A stretch of DNA of 64,000 nucleotides from Carettochelys insculpta. Lineage: Eukaryota; Chordata; Testudines; Carettochelyidae. A program made the translations under genes and the position numbers. The stretch's first letter is position 1. Each line of letters begins with the position of its first letter. The stretch lies in contig NC_134152.1 of NCBI RefSeq assembly GCF_033958435.1, positions 11,828,001-11,892,000 of the forward strand, read 5' to 3'. Shown in pieces: positions 12,445 to 24,200 of the stretch. Under the pieces are notes generated by a model. That model saw only the letters and a list, made by a program, of their open reading frames with translations. It was not told where the DNA came from and did no database searches.

Positions 12445-13965
12445 TATTTTAAGATGCACCTATGGCAGACTCCAGAAGACTGCTGAGAGGGTGTACCCCG
12501 AATCGCAGTGCAGATTCCGTGCAGAGCGGTCTACCGTTGACATGGTCTTCTCTCTAAGGCAGCTGCAGGAGAAGTGCAGGGAGCAGAGAAAGCCACTCTA
12601 CATAGCCTTCATCAACTTGACCAAGGCTTTTGACTTGTCAGCAGGGATGGTCTGTTCAAACTGCTCCACAAGATAGGCTGTCCTCCGCGGTTACTCAAGA
12701 TGATCCAGTCGTTCCACGAAAACATGAGAGGAACCATCCAATATGACGGCGCATTATCGGATGCTTTCAGAATCGGGAGCGGCGTCAAACAAGGATGCGT
12801 GCTTGCTCTGACACTGTTCGGGATCTTCTTCGCACTCCTCCTGAAGCATGCCTTTGGATCTTCAACAGAGGGCATCTTGCTGCACACAAGATCTGATGGG
12901 AAACTGTTTAACCTTGCAAGGCTGAGAGCTAAGACTAAGGTGCGAGAAGTCCTCATCAGAGACATGCTGTTCGCAGATGATGCTGCTGTAGTGTCTCACA
13001 CAGAAGACCAGCTTCAAAAACTGCTGGATCGGTTCTCCAAAGCGTGCAAGGACTTTGGGCTTACCATCAGCCTAAAGAAGACAAATGTACTTGGTCAAGA
13101 TGTTGCTGAATCCCCATCAATCAGCATTGACAACTATACGTTAGAGGTTGTCCACGAGTTCGTTTACCTTGGGTCCACCATCACTGACACCCTGTCGTTG
13201 GACACTGAGCTAAATAGGAGGACCGGAAAAGCGGCCACAACTCTGTCCAGACTCAGCAAGAGAGTGTGGAATAACAACGAGCTGTACACTCATACCAAAA
13301 TGCAAGTCTACAGAGCCTGCATCCTCAGCACCCTCCTTTATGGCAGCGAGACTTGGACCCTGTATGCCTGCCAGGAAAAGAGGCTGAACGTCTTCCACTT
13401 GCGCTGCCTCAGGCGCATCCTTGGAATATCATGGAAGGACAGAGTTAACAACACAGCCGTCCTCGAGCAAGCTGGAATCCCAACCATGCACACCCTCCTC
13501 AGGCAGCGCCGGCTCCGCTGGCTTGGCCACGTCCACAGGATGAATGATGGAAGGATTCCAAAACACATCATGTATGGTGAGCTAGCCTCTGGCAAAAGAC
13601 CCCCCGGATGCCCCCAGTTGCGTTACAAAGATGTCTGCAAGAGAGACCTCAGAGAGGTAGACATCGAGCTGGACAACTGGGAAGAACTAGCAGACGACCG
13701 CGGCAGACGGAGGCCGGGGTTACACGAGGGCCTTCAGAAGGGCGAGTTGAAGATCAGACAGCTAGCAGAGGAGAAGCGAGCGCACAGAAAGCACAGTAAG
13801 GACTTGCCAGACACCCACTACATCTGCAAGAGATGCAGCAAGGACGGTCACTCTCGTGTGCGTCTTTATAGTCACAATAGACGCTGTAAATGAAGTCTTA
13901 AATTGAAACTTTAAAGGGCGCGATCCATAGTCTGTGCAGACTGAAGGATGCCTACTACTATGCAA
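12445..13965 (+). mobile_element. Non-LTR retrotransposon (not CR1), 5' truncated
   Basis: This GC-rich island of about 50% GC in AT-rich intron encodes a LINE reverse transcriptase unlike the CR1 copies in the window. It lacks the 5' part (endonuclease and first RT blocks). It has no poly-A; the 3' end is placed near 13965, after the stop and a short trailer. The family was not resolved. It resembles the widespread animal LINE type with GVKQGCVL and FADD motifs and a C-terminal zinc finger. Confidence 0.75.
12448..13896 (+). pseudogene. LINE reverse transcriptase with C-terminal zinc finger, one frameshift
   Basis: The first part (to about 12640) reads CRFRAERSTVDMVFSLRQLQ and PLYIAFINLTKAFDL, the RT finger and the first catalytic Asp block. 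A frameshift just after KAFDL moves reading into the frame that runs open to 13893. There follow GSGVKQGCVLALTLFGIFFA, the catalytic MLFADDAAVVSH, the SLKKTNVL block and a thumb/connection region (CLRRILGISWKDRVNN, LRWLGHVHRMNDGRIPKHIM). A C-terminal CKRCSKDGHSRVRLYSHNRR Cys/His finger completes it. The 397-codon second frame has no stops, suggesting a fairly recent insertion. Without its 5' part it cannot be functional. Confidence 0.8.
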
Positions 13966-14104
13966 AGCACTGACTTCTTTTTATTCAGTCATTATACTGA
14001 TTGATAAATCTGAAGGAAATTCAAACTGCTATTGACTAAATACATTGGAATACACTTTGTTAAACACTAAATGTTTCTATTAAGCACATAAAACACGTAA
14101 GAGA

Positions 14105-14290
14105 TCTTATATTTGACCAACTTTCGTTGGTGAAAAAAGACGAGCCTTCCACTTACATAGAGCTCTTCTTCAGCTACACACAGCTGACTTGAACTCTTTG
14201 TAGCTTGAAAGTTTCTCTCAACACCTTGTCACACTAACATTCTGAGACCAACATAGCTACAATGCTACTGAAAACAACAAATGATTCTAT
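14105..14290 (-). repeat. Possible Penelope-type short repeat (decayed)
   Basis: The reverse complement holds ACCAACGAAAGTTGGT (a perfect palindromic arm) and CTGAAGAAGAGCTC, as in a dispersed amniote repeat whose better copies read CTGAAGAAGAGCTC...AGCTCGAAAGC. Family membership comes from memory of the pattern; no flanking duplication was seen. Confidence 0.35.
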
Positions 14291-14299
14291 TGTATGTTA

Positions 14300-15095
14300 C
14301 ACCAAGTGATGTTTAATTTATACACTTTCCTTGCTTTTCCCCTCTGCTTGAGTAATCTAGGATAAATAACTCAAAAGCTCAGTCTGAATTTTCTAATATC
14401 TTCCTCCCTCATAAATCATCTTACTGAAATGCCCATTCCACCCAGAAATGTGAAAAACTTGTATTAAGATCAAGATATAAACTATTATATTTGGCAAAAA
14501 CCACAATTTCCAATTTAACACCTGAGGTATTGCCATTCTAGGAATGAATGCAAAAGAATAGTAAAGACACATAGGGACAAAGTCTGAGAGGCAAATAATC
14601 TGGCACTTTGCTGAACACATACAAAGAACAAGAAAAACTTGTACAAGCAAGATAAAGTTGAAGAAAAGTTTAAATCCTTTGCTTATGAAAGAAGAAAAGC
14701 AAACACTATGAAAAGAAGCGGGGAGGATACACCTCAATTTTGCAATACGTCAGGCAAAGTTACTACTGAGTAACAAAACACATTGCATGATGATAAGGAA
14801 AAGGAAAATTCACAGGAGAGCCAGATCAGAAAGGAACAAACTGAGAAACACAAACAATTTAGACTGAAATTACAAACATTGGTCTAAGGAATGATTGCAA
14901 GAATCAGTGCAAAGTTTGAAAAATTTACTGCATGTTCTAGGTGGATGACTGAATCTACTAGCTAGAAGCAGAGATGAAACATGGGGCAGGGGAGCTCCAA
15001 TTATAGTATGTATGGGAGTACTGTCAAGGGTAAAATGGCATGCTCATAAGCATGCATAACCAGTGCTGGCAAGATGAAGCTTGAATTATATTGAT
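14300..15095. other. Intron, no feature seen
   Basis: AT-rich sequence between the decayed repeat and the hAT-like element that hosts DIRS copy 2. No coding signal was seen. Confidence 0.6.
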
Positions 15096-15175
15096 CAGTA
15101 TTTCCCTCTAATGTCTTCTGTCCATGGCCAGAAAAAGAGCAGTTACTCACCTGTAGTAACGATGGTTCTTCAAGA

Positions 15176-15344
15176 TGTGTCCCCGTGGGTGCTCCACAAT
15201 AGGTGTCGGGCTTGCCCGGCGCCGCAGATCGGAATTCTTCTAGCAGTCTCCATTGGATCGCGCATGCGCCGACGCGCGCCGCTCCCCTGTGCGCCCCCGG
15301 CCACGTGCGCGGTCCGGTCCCTGCCAGTTCCTTGACCAACCGCC
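15176..15344 (-). repeat. DIRS copy 2 left inverted terminal repeat (sense 3' end)
   Basis: Reverse complement of 20781-20943, with CCCCGTGGGTGCTCCACAATAG-like edge, GGATCGCGCATGCGCCGACG and CACGTGCGCGG. The homology stops after ACCAACCGCC. Confidence 0.85.
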
Positions 15345-15401
15345 TCGGATGTTCCTGAAAAACACCAGACAGAGATCCGAAGCGGAGAGGATGGGTGGGT
15401 G

Positions 15402-15500
15402 GTGGAGCACCCACGGGGACACATCTCGAAGAACCATCGTTACTACAGGTGAGTAACTTCTCTTTCTTCTTCAAGTGGTCCCCGTGGGTGCTCCACAATA
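15402..15500. repeat. DIRS copy 2 internal complementary region (ICR)
   Basis: The left half is the reverse complement of the left outer edge (GTGGAGCACCCACGGGGACA ... CATCGTTACTACAGGTGAGT). The right half (CTTCTTCAAGTGGTCCCCGT ...) is the reverse complement of the right outer edge. Read on the minus strand it equals right edge joined to left edge, the arrangement DIRS elements use to template circle completion. Confidence 0.85.
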
Positions 15501-15544
15501 GTGACTACCCAGCAGTAACCCAAATAAGGAGATGGGTAATTGAT

Positions 15545-16500
15545 TCATGTGCAGCTTGCCCCAGAGAGGACTGCTGTCGACAGACGGGTATCCTCCTTGA
15601 ATACCCGATGCAGGGCATAATGCTTGGCGAAGGTGTCGTAGGATGACCAGGTCGACGCTCTACAGATGTCTTTTAACGCGATGCCCTTGAAGAAGGCTGT
15701 TGACACCACCACCGCCCTGGTGGAGTGAGCCCTAGGTGGGGCCAGCAAAGGGGTCTTTCGAAGCTTGTAGCATATTTTTATACAGCACACAATGTGCTTT
15801 GAAATTCTCTGTGAAGAGAGGCCTTCCCCTTTTGACCTGGGAGCGAGAGACACCAGAAGCCTGTCCGTTTTCCGGAAGGACTTAGTTCTGTCTATGTAAA
15901 AGGCCAACGCCCTTCTCACGTCTAAGAGATGTAGGTGCACCTCCTTGCTGGAGCTGTGAGGCTTTGGGTAAAACGAGGGTAAAACTATTGGTTTGATAAG
16001 ATGGAACTCCGAGGAAACTTTTGGAACGAAGGCTGGGTGTAACCGTAAGGTTACCGCCTCCTTTGAGAATACTGTGCACAGCAGCATTGCCATCACTGCT
16101 GCGAGCTCGCTCACCCTGCGGGCTGACGTAATCGCAAGGAGGAAGGTTGTTTTCATTGTAAGGAGTCGGAGGGGTACCGTGGCTATGGTTCGAAGGATGG
16201 TCCCGATAGCGTGCTGAGCACCAAGTCCAAACGCCACGACGGCGGAAGCGGTTTTCGAGGGGGGTACAGGTTTACCAGCCCCTTCAAGAACCTTGTGACG
16301 ATAGGGTGGGCGAATACAGTGGGCCCTTCCTCTGTATGCCAAAAAGCTGCTAGAGCAGCGAGGTGGACCTTTAGCGAGGATAGAGAAAGTCCGTCTCGTT
16401 TGAGGTCCAATAGGTATTCTAGTATTATGGTTACAGGAACGTCAAGGGGAGCTAACTGTTTGGCGGAACACCAGGCTGTAAATCGAGTCCATTTCTGTTC
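15545..16500 (-). pseudogene. DIRS copy 2 tyrosine recombinase, frameshifted near the N-terminus
   Basis: The C-terminal catalytic part is intact to its natural end. It contains ITSARRVSELAAV with the first catalytic Arg, a middle LLDVRRALAFYIDRTKSFRK block, RAHSTRAVVVS carrying the His-x-x-Arg motif, and WSSYDTFAKHYALHRV, which should hold the nucleophilic Tyr. The N-terminal core-binding part (VHLAALAAFWHTEEGPTVFA, VTRFLKGLVNLYPPRK) is read in a different frame (16183-16410), so a frameshift lies near 16215. It would catalyse strand exchange between circular DNA and target. Of the four copies in view with a recombinase, this one keeps the best C-terminus. Confidence 0.82.
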
Positions 16501-16524
16501 ATAAGTCCTCCTGGTGGAGGTCCT

Positions 16525-18460
16525 TCAGCTACACTCCAAGACTTGTTGATCTCCCTCAGCACATGTGCTCTCTAAGGCGCTGAGCCATGGATTAACCATG
16601 CTTGTAGGCGCAGTCCCTGAGGGTGCGGGTGCACTATGGACCCCTGAGCCTGCATGAGTTAAGTCCGGCGCCACCGGTAGGGGGAGTGGTGGATGATCTG
16701 ACATGCGTAGAAGCAAGGGAAACCATTGTTGCCGGTCCCAAGTTGGAACTATGAGTATCATAAGAGCTCTCTCCCTTCTGGCTTTCTGCAGAACCTTGTG
16801 GATAAGCGTTGTGGGGGGAAACACGTAGAGTAGAGGGCCCTTCCATGAGATCATGAAGGCGTCCCCCAGGGACCCCCGCCCTATTCCTGCTCTGGAACAG
16901 TACTGGGGACACTTCTTGTTGTACTGGGTGGAAAACAAATTGACTTGGGGAAACCCCCATGTACGAAATATGCGCCGTAGCAGGTCGGAGCGGATCTGCC
17001 ATTCGTGCGTGAGTGTGAAGCGCCTGCTCAGCTGATCTGCCTTCACGTTGTGGGCGCCCGGCAAGTACGAGGCTTTCAACGTTATGTTGTTGGCAATGCA
17101 CCAGTTTCACAATTGGACTGCTTCCGCAGATAACGCACGGGATCGTGCCCCTCCTTGTTGATTGATGTTGAACATAGTGGAGGTCTTGTCAGTATTGATC
17201 CCGACTACTTTGCCATGCAGGTATTCTCGAAAATGTCTGCACATGTTGAACACTGCTCTGAGCTCCAGTATGTTTACGTGCAGTGTCTGTTCCACAGGGG
17301 ACCATAGCCCTTGCGTCACCTTGCTGTCAATGTGCGCTCCCCATCCTATGTGGGAGGCGTTGGTAGTAAGAAAAATAGAAATTTGTGGTTGGTGGAAAGG
17401 CACCCCCATTAGCGGATTCTCGGGGTTTTCCCACCATGCTAGGGATCTGCGCACCTCTGTGGTGGGCGACACTACCCTGTGGACAATGTGGGATGCCGGT
17501 TTGTAAACACTCGCCAGCCAATGCTGCAGGCTTCTCAGGTGTAACCTGGCATTCCGTACCACAAACGTCGCTGCTGCGATGTGCCCCAACAGTTGCAGAC
17601 ATGTTAGGACCAGCACCGTGGGGCTGTACGTCATGACTTGCACCAGGGAGTTGATGGCGCGGAAGCGGGTGTTGGGCAAGTATACTCTTGCTGTGATAGA
17701 GTTTATGCGTGCCCCTATGAACTCTATATCTTGCGTGGGTTCGGTCTTTGACTTTGCGAGGTTGATAACTAGGCCCAGCGAAGTAAACGTGTTCGCGGTG
17801 ACACGTATCATACGTAGGACCTCTGCCTTTGAGGCCCCTTTCAGTAGACAGTCGTCCAGATATGGGAAAATAAACATCCCCTGTTTGTGCAGGTAGGCTG
17901 ATACCACTGCCAGGGTTTTGGTAAAGACTCTGGGTGCCGAGGATAGGCCAAACGGAAGAACCCTGTACTGGAAATGTTTCCCGCCGACCGTGAAGCAGAG
18001 GAAGCGCCTGTGTGCCGGGTGGATTGTTATATGAAAGCAAGCATCTTGTAAGTTGAGGGCTGCAAACCAGTCTCCATCGTCCAGTGCCGTAAGTATGGAG
18101 GCAACTGTGATCATCCGAAAGTGTTGCTTGCGCAAGTAACGGTTGAGGCCCCGTAGATCCAAAATCGGCCTCCAGCCTCCTGTTTTCTCTCTGTTAGGAA
18201 GTAGCGTGAATAAAAACCTTTCCCTTGGAATTGTTCCGGCACTCTTTCCACCGCCCCTATGAACATGAGGTGATCTACCTCATGCTTCAGCCTCGCCTCG
18301 TGGGCAGCGTCCCTGAGATGAGGCCAGGCGGGAGGCTTCATCGGTGGAAGTGACTGGAAAGGGATTGTGTAACCCGTGGCTATAATTTCTAGCACCCATT
18401 TGTCTGTGGTGATCTTTCGCCATTGGGAGTGGAACGGTTTGAGGCAATGATGGAACATGA
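16525..18460 (-). pseudogene. DIRS copy 2 reverse transcriptase and RNase H, frameshifted
   Basis: The RT starts in the frame 18458-18111 (TDKWVLEIIATGYTIPF, MFIGAVERVPEQFQGKGFYS). After a frameshift at about 18185, in a pyrimidine run, it continues from 18162 as MDLRGLNRYLRKQHFRMITV and GDWFAALNLQDACFHI, with FIFPYLDDCLLKGAS (YLDD codons at 17851-17862). The connection and RNase H parts follow (LTTNASHIGWGAHIDSK, ILELRAVFNMCRHFREY). The frame breaks again near 17110, and the final segment (KASYLPGAHNVKADQLSRRF) reads from 17079 to 16525, overlapping the recombinase frame. Confidence 0.85.
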
Positions 18461-20498
18461 GATGAGAATGGCATTGAGCGATGGTATTGATAGTGCAGCC
18501 CCCGACATACCCCTCAAACTTGCTGTCTCTGGGCCTGTCCCGAGGGTGTACGGCTTTGTTGAGAACGTCGCCTGGGAGTCCTGTACTGCTGCTGATATTG
18601 ATGGCGCCCTTGGTCGTAGCCTCGCTGATATTGAGCGTGCTGGTTGGTAAGCATAGCGTCTTTGCTGAGGATAAAATTTCTTTTTCTTGTACGGGGGAGT
18701 ATAAATACCCAACGTACTAAGTGTGGCTCTCGAGTCTTTGCTGGAGTGGAGGACTGAGTCGGTTGAGCCCGCAAACAGCTTTTGCTTATCAAAGGGAAGA
18801 TCCACGATCTTCGCCTGTAGGTCTCTGAGGATACCAGTCGTCTGGAGCCAGGATTCCCTACGCATTACCACTGCTGCGGCTGTTGAACGTGCCGCTGTGT
18901 CCGCCACATCCAGGGCAATCTGGACTCCCATCCGCGACGCCGCATAGCCCTCTTGGACAATCGCCTTTAACACTGGCTTCTTGTCCTCCGGGAGTGAATC
19001 CCATGAGGGGAGTGAGTCTAGAGTAATTGTCAAAATTATGGTTTGATAGATATGCCGCGTAATTTGCCATTCTCAATAATAGGGTAGAGGAGGAATAGAC
19101 CTTCCCGCCAAACAGCTCTAGCTTCTTAGCATCTTTATCCGACCCCCCCGATTTGTACTGAGACGTCTTCGACCTCTGCTGGGACGATTCGACCACCAAA
19201 GAATTGGGTTGCTATTTGAATGTCCTGAGTGAAAGCTACTCTTTTGAACAGCTCCTGGAATTGTTTAAGGCCATCCGGAGGGGAGACATCCCTGGGGGCC
19301 ATGGCCTCATCTGGGGAGGATGAGGAGGAACTGCTAGGGTAAACCTCCCCCAAATCCTCTGGCTCCCGAGTTTGGTGATATACTTGCTCCCTGGAGGACT
19401 GTGAAGGGAAGTCTTGGGATTCTGGACCGAATTCCCCCTGGGACAACTGTGTTCCCGTCCCAGAGCGAGAGTGTACATGGGAGTATTGATGAGTAGTAGG
19501 AGAGGACCTGCCCCTGGATCTAGACCTGCGGTGTCTGTGTTCAGCATGATGAGGACGACCATAGCAGCATGGGCAAGGGCCGGTGATGGAGACCTGGACC
19601 ACGATCGGGGAGTGTACCCATGATGTCTGGGAGAGCGGGACCTCCGTGACGACATAGATAGTGGTGAAGCCGGTTTGTGATAGTACTCAAGGGGATCCAT
19701 GCCCAAAAATGGTGTGGGTGGCCCGAGCCACGGCGAAATTGGTTGGAGGAACGGAGAGGGAGGCCCGAGATAAGCTGGTGGAGTTACAGCCTGGAGGTGC
19801 GGCGTGTGTATCTCGGGCGGGGGGCTGGGTGTTAAGGGCAGTGCGGCCCTGCCTGGAGATGGACTAAGGTGCCGAGTGTTTGCTTTTGCCTTGCCCCTCC
19901 CCTGTGGGGTGGGGGCCGCCACCTCCCGTGCCGGGGATCTCGTCCCCGTTGTCGGCGCCGCGCGGGTAGCTTCCTCCGGCGCTGATAGGCTCCGTGCCAG
20001 GCGCCCCTGCGCCGTCGGCGCTGCGGAAGCCAAGCCGCCGATTCCGGCGCTTGCCGAGCTGGCGCTCGTGGCGCCTTTGGTGCCATCTGTTGTGTAATTG
20101 GAGGCTCGGCCTCTGCCACGTGCGCTGCTGCGCTGCCGCTTTCATGAGCTCACGGCTGGGGGCTCTGCATTCCGCTCGTCCTGCCCGTTGGGCCCGCCGG
20201 CAAAGATCGAGCCGGGGAGAGTTTCCTCCTCTTCTGCACAGAGGCGGTCAAAGAGGCTGCCTTCCTTTTATGCGACCCAGAGGGCCCTTCTGCGTGAGGC
20301 TTCTCCGGCGGTTCAGGCTGGAGAGCCTTATCAAACAAGATCATTTTGAGCCTCATCTCTCTGTCTTTCCTGGCCCTGACTGTAAGCTTAGCGCAGTGGG
20401 AACACTTCTGGGTAACGTGCGACTCTCCCAGGCAGCCCATCGGAGGCCGGCATAGCCTCGTGGCATGACTCACGCTTCTTAAACCCCGAAGAAGCCAT
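18389..20498 (-). pseudogene. DIRS copy 2 gag-like protein, frameshifted and internally deleted
   Basis: The start codon at 20496-20498 gives MASSGFKKRES. The zinc-ribbon-like N-terminus (HVTQKCSHCAKLTVRARKDR) is present in 20150-20473, but part of it is missing compared with copy 3: the first Cys/His pair is shortened. The linker is Pro/Arg-rich. The LAP2alpha-like domain reads LFGGKVYSSSTLLLRMANYA and VQIALDVADTAARS in two frames. About 240 bp present in copy 3 (the KHHKLLKNLRPP to PHPQPN region) is deleted at about 19212. Confidence 0.8.
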
Positions 20499-20649
20499 CA
20501 CGGTGAGTCTTTACTGTTAATAGGGTACTTAGCCACTAATCAGTGCTTTCTAACCCCAAATAACATTCACGGCCTTCAGGGCAGCAGGCGGCTTAACAGC
20601 CTTCTTGCCCGCCCCTCTCTCCTTCGTTCCTCTTCTCTCTGCTGTCTAA

Positions 20650-20692
20650 TATTCTCTCTCTCTCTCTCTCTCCTTTTTTTTTTTTTTTTAAT
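20650..20692. repeat. (TC)n and poly-T tract in DIRS copy 2 leader
   Basis: Nine or so TC units followed by T14-15 on the plus strand. It corresponds to an A/G-rich leader just upstream of gag in the sense orientation. Equivalent T-rich tracts occur in copies 1 and 3. Confidence 0.8.
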
Positions 20693-20780
20693 AGCGACAA
20701 AACAAACGAACTACACGTAAAAACAACTATCTTATCTGTCTCTGGATTTAGACGGAGCGGATTCCGTCTGCAGCCGATGG

Positions 20781-20943
20781 CGGTTGAGAAGGAATTGGCA
20801 GGGACCGGATCGCGCACATGGCCGGGGGCACACAGGGGAGCGGCGCGCGTCGGCGCATGCGTGATCCAATGGAGACTGCTAGAAGAATTCCGATCTGCAG
20901 TGCCGGGCGAGCACGACACCTATTGTGGAGCACTCACGGGGAC
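20781..20943 (-). repeat. DIRS copy 2 right inverted terminal repeat (sense 5' end)
   Basis: Contains GTCGGCGCATGCGTGATCC and ends in CACGGGGACCACTCG. It pairs with 15176-15344. Confidence 0.85.
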
Positions 20944-21239
20944 CACTCGAAGAACAAAAATTGTTATGGTCACCAAGAAAAGTGCAGATGTGCACCACCA
21001 ATAGAAACACAAATTGCTGGCTGTGGGTGCTCTGCTAATCAGCGGGATGGCACCTGAATCTCTCCTCATTGGCCACCCAAGTGCACAGCTTACAGGGAAC
21101 ACTAGTCTTGTCCTGTTTGATCCCAAGTAGGACCTGGCTGATTAGAGGAATTTGATGGGCAAATGTACTACAGACCCTCAGAACATGACAGGTAAAAGGC
21201 ATTGGAGGGAGAGCCCTTGCTCAGCTCCTGGTGGCACTT

Positions 21240-24200
21240 TGTTTTGCTAGGCTGTGAAAAGGTCCAGAAAGGGCCCCCACCTCCGAAAGATCACACAAGC
21301 CACTTCTGGCTGGAACAACCACTTGAGGTAAGAAGTGTCTGCTGAGGTGATCTGCCATGGCATTGTTGATTCCTGAGAGGTGACTGTCCTGACATGGATA
21401 TCATGACTGCTGCAGAAATCCCAGAGAAGCAACAATTCCTGGCACACAATGATGTGCACTCCCCTCCCTGCCTGCTGATGCAGAACATTGAACTGGTTTG
21501 TCTGTGAGGACTGGCACCACCTTCCCTAACATGTGGCAGAAAGACCTTGCAGGCCAGACTAACTGCTCTGAGCTCCTTGATATGTATGTAGAAGCCCGCT
21601 TCCTCTAAAGTCCACATTACTTAGGTCTAGAGATTAGCATGTTGCATGCTCCAGCCAAGAGCCAAAATGTCCAACATTAGCTTGAGGGAGGAAGAGGGGG
21701 TGTCAAGGTGGACTCTCTCCAGAACTTTTTCTGGAGCTGTAAGTACTCACAAGACAATTGTGAAAACCTTGTCCAAGTGGTCCTGGAACCTGAGTAAGCA
21801 GCCACCAGCAATTGCTGGAGTGTCTGCATGTGGGGCCTGGCACTGCAGAATACTTATGTACATGCTGCCATATGGTCCAATAGGCAGGGCCAGATAGATG
21901 CTGGCCATGGTCAGGAAAAATCTGAACACTTCTGAGGATTGCTGGGGCTCTGAATCTGTCCATGAGTAGGAACGCTCACATGGATTGAGCTAAGCATCAC
22001 CCTGATGAATTCTATCCTTAGAAATTGTGATGTATGGTGGACTTTCCATGGTTGACTCCAAGTCCCAAGGACCAGTGGTGTCTAGAAGGACCAATATGTC
22101 CCTTTCAGCCTGGGATTTGGAGTCACTGAGGCACTGGTAAATTTGGACACGTACGTGCCTGAGATAGGCTGCTACAACCACCATATAATTCACAGAATCA
22201 TAGGATTGGAAGAGACCTCAGTAGATCATGAAGACCAACCCCCTGCTATAAGCACGACCAATCCCAACTAAATCATTCAAGACAGGATTTTGACAAGCTT
22301 GGACTTAAAACCCTTTTGGGATGGAGAGTCCACCTCCTTCCTACGTAACCTATTTGAGCTTTATCACCCTTGTAGTGAAATAGTTTTTCCTAATATTCAA
22401 CCTAGACCTTCCCCACTGCAACTTAAGACCACTGCTCCTCATTCTGTCTTCTGTCACCACTGGGAAGAGTTTCCCTCCATTCTCTTTGGACCCTCCGTTC
22501 AAGTCATTCAGGTATCAAATCCCCCCTCACCCTTCCCCTGAGTAGACAAAATAAGCCCATATCCCTCAGCCTTTCCTCATAGGCCACATGCTCCAGGCCC
22601 CTAATAATTTTAGTCACCCTCTGCTGGACTCTCTCCAGTGTGTCCCCATCCTTTCTGTAATTGGGGGGAAGGGGGAGCAGAGGACCAAATTTAGACACAA
22701 TACTCCAGAAGTGGCCTCACCAGTGCCAAGTAAAGGGGAATAATCACTTCCCTAATTCTGCTGGCAATGCACCCAGGAATGTCATTAGCCTTCTTGGCTG
22801 CAAGTGTACACTGTTGACTTATATCCAGCTTCTCATCCACTAACTCCCAGATCTTTTCCTGTAGAACTGCTACTTAGCCAGTCAGTCCTCAGCCTGCAGC
22901 ACTGGTTGGGATTCCTCCATCCTGACTGCATGACTCTACACTTGTCCTTATTGAACCACATCAGATTTCTTTTGACCTGATCCTCCAATTTGTAGGGGTC
23001 ACTATGGAGGCTCTTTCTACCCTCCAGTTTACCTACCTCTCCCCCTAGCTTAATGTCATCCATGAAATTGCTGAGGATTTGAGAAAGGTACCTTAAGAAG
23101 GTCAGGAATTGGAAAGGAACTGGAAGGTACAACCCCATGAAACAGGATCCAGCTGTCTGACATTATGGTGGTCCAGACCAGGAGGAAGTGAGAAAGACAG
23201 CTGCCAAACATGAGGGGCGAGGGAGGGGCAGGGACTGGATCCATGGGGAAGTTAGGTATGTCCCCCTCAGGTGCACCCTCAAAAGCTCCTTAGCTCCTTG
23301 CTTGGGGCAGGTTGAGCCTGACTGAGTTGATGCTGAAGGCTGACACTTTTAGCCCTTGCTTTTTTTGGCAGGGTGCTCCTGGTGTGGCTTGTCCTGAAGA
23401 GTGTAGGGACTGGAACTATTTTCACGCAGGGATGGGAACATACAACCCGGCGCTTTGTAATTCAGCATATGTCCATTGTGCAAACAGAGCTTGGATGTCA
23501 AACAGAAGATCTTATGCAGATTGCTAAGCCTCTGCCATCAAGCTAGAGAGGAGCAGCCAGGAAGCAAGGAGCACTGAAATGGTTGATACCATCATGTGTG
23601 CTGAGTCTGTCACATTGGAAGCTGCTCAGATGGCCACTCTGAGTATCCTCATACCCTCTTCTTAGAAGGCTCCAAACTTTCTGGAATTTTCAGGGAGTGA
23701 CTCCTTAAAATTTGCCATGCCTTGCCACAAGTTAAAACTACAGTGGTCAAGGACAGTCTTGGTGGTTAGTTACCTGTAATTACAGGCTGGAGGATGAATA
23801 AACTTTTGGAACAAACAAGTCCAACTTCTCAGACAAGGTGTTGCCCCTACCTTTCCTTCTGGTTAGCAGCCTCTATCACAAGGGAGTTTGTAGCAGAGTA
23901 GGTATAAAGGTACTCATGGTCTTTTTGAGAACAAACTATTTACTCTCAAGCCCTCTTGGAAATAGGTGGCAGAGATAAGGGGGTCTACTAAAGAGCAGCA
24001 TAGATATTTTTAATACTCCCTTCATGAAGGGACAGGCCACCCTGGCAGGTGCTATGGACCTCAGCACATCAAACACTGCATCTGTTAGCTCCTCAAGCTA
24101 CTCAGCATTAATCCCCAAATTAGGGGCAACCTGCTTCAAGATTTTCTACTGTGCCTTTGCATCATCCTGTGATACCAGAGGAGAGGGATTCTAATTGCCT

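Larger units (their letters stand above)
15134..20953 (-). mobile_element. DIRS-type retrotransposon copy 2
   Basis: Complete layout on the minus strand. The sense 5' inverted terminal repeat is at 20781-20943, then an A-rich leader (T-rich on the plus strand, with a TC microsatellite, 20650-20690), gag, RT/RNase H, tyrosine recombinase, internal complementary region (15402-15500) and 3' terminal repeat (15176-15344). The left edge reads GTTACTCACCTGTAGTAAC. The right edge ends CGGGGACCACTCGAAGAA, followed by target sequence AAAATTGTTAT. Every gene is broken at least once. Confidence 0.92.
15097..21103. mobile_element. hAT-like MITE interrupted by DIRS copy 2
   Basis: The left piece (15097-15133) starts AGTATTTCCCTCTAATG and includes GTCCATGGCCAGAAAAAG. 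The right piece (20954-21103) includes GCACCACCAATAGAAACAC and ends ACAGGGAACACT. The same layout occurs uninterrupted at 27280-27473 (AGTGTTCCCTCTATTTTTGA ... GAGCAGAAAAAATTTTGTTA ... CACCAACAGAAACACG ... TACAGAACAC). So one small element was split by the retrotransposon. Confidence 0.65.
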
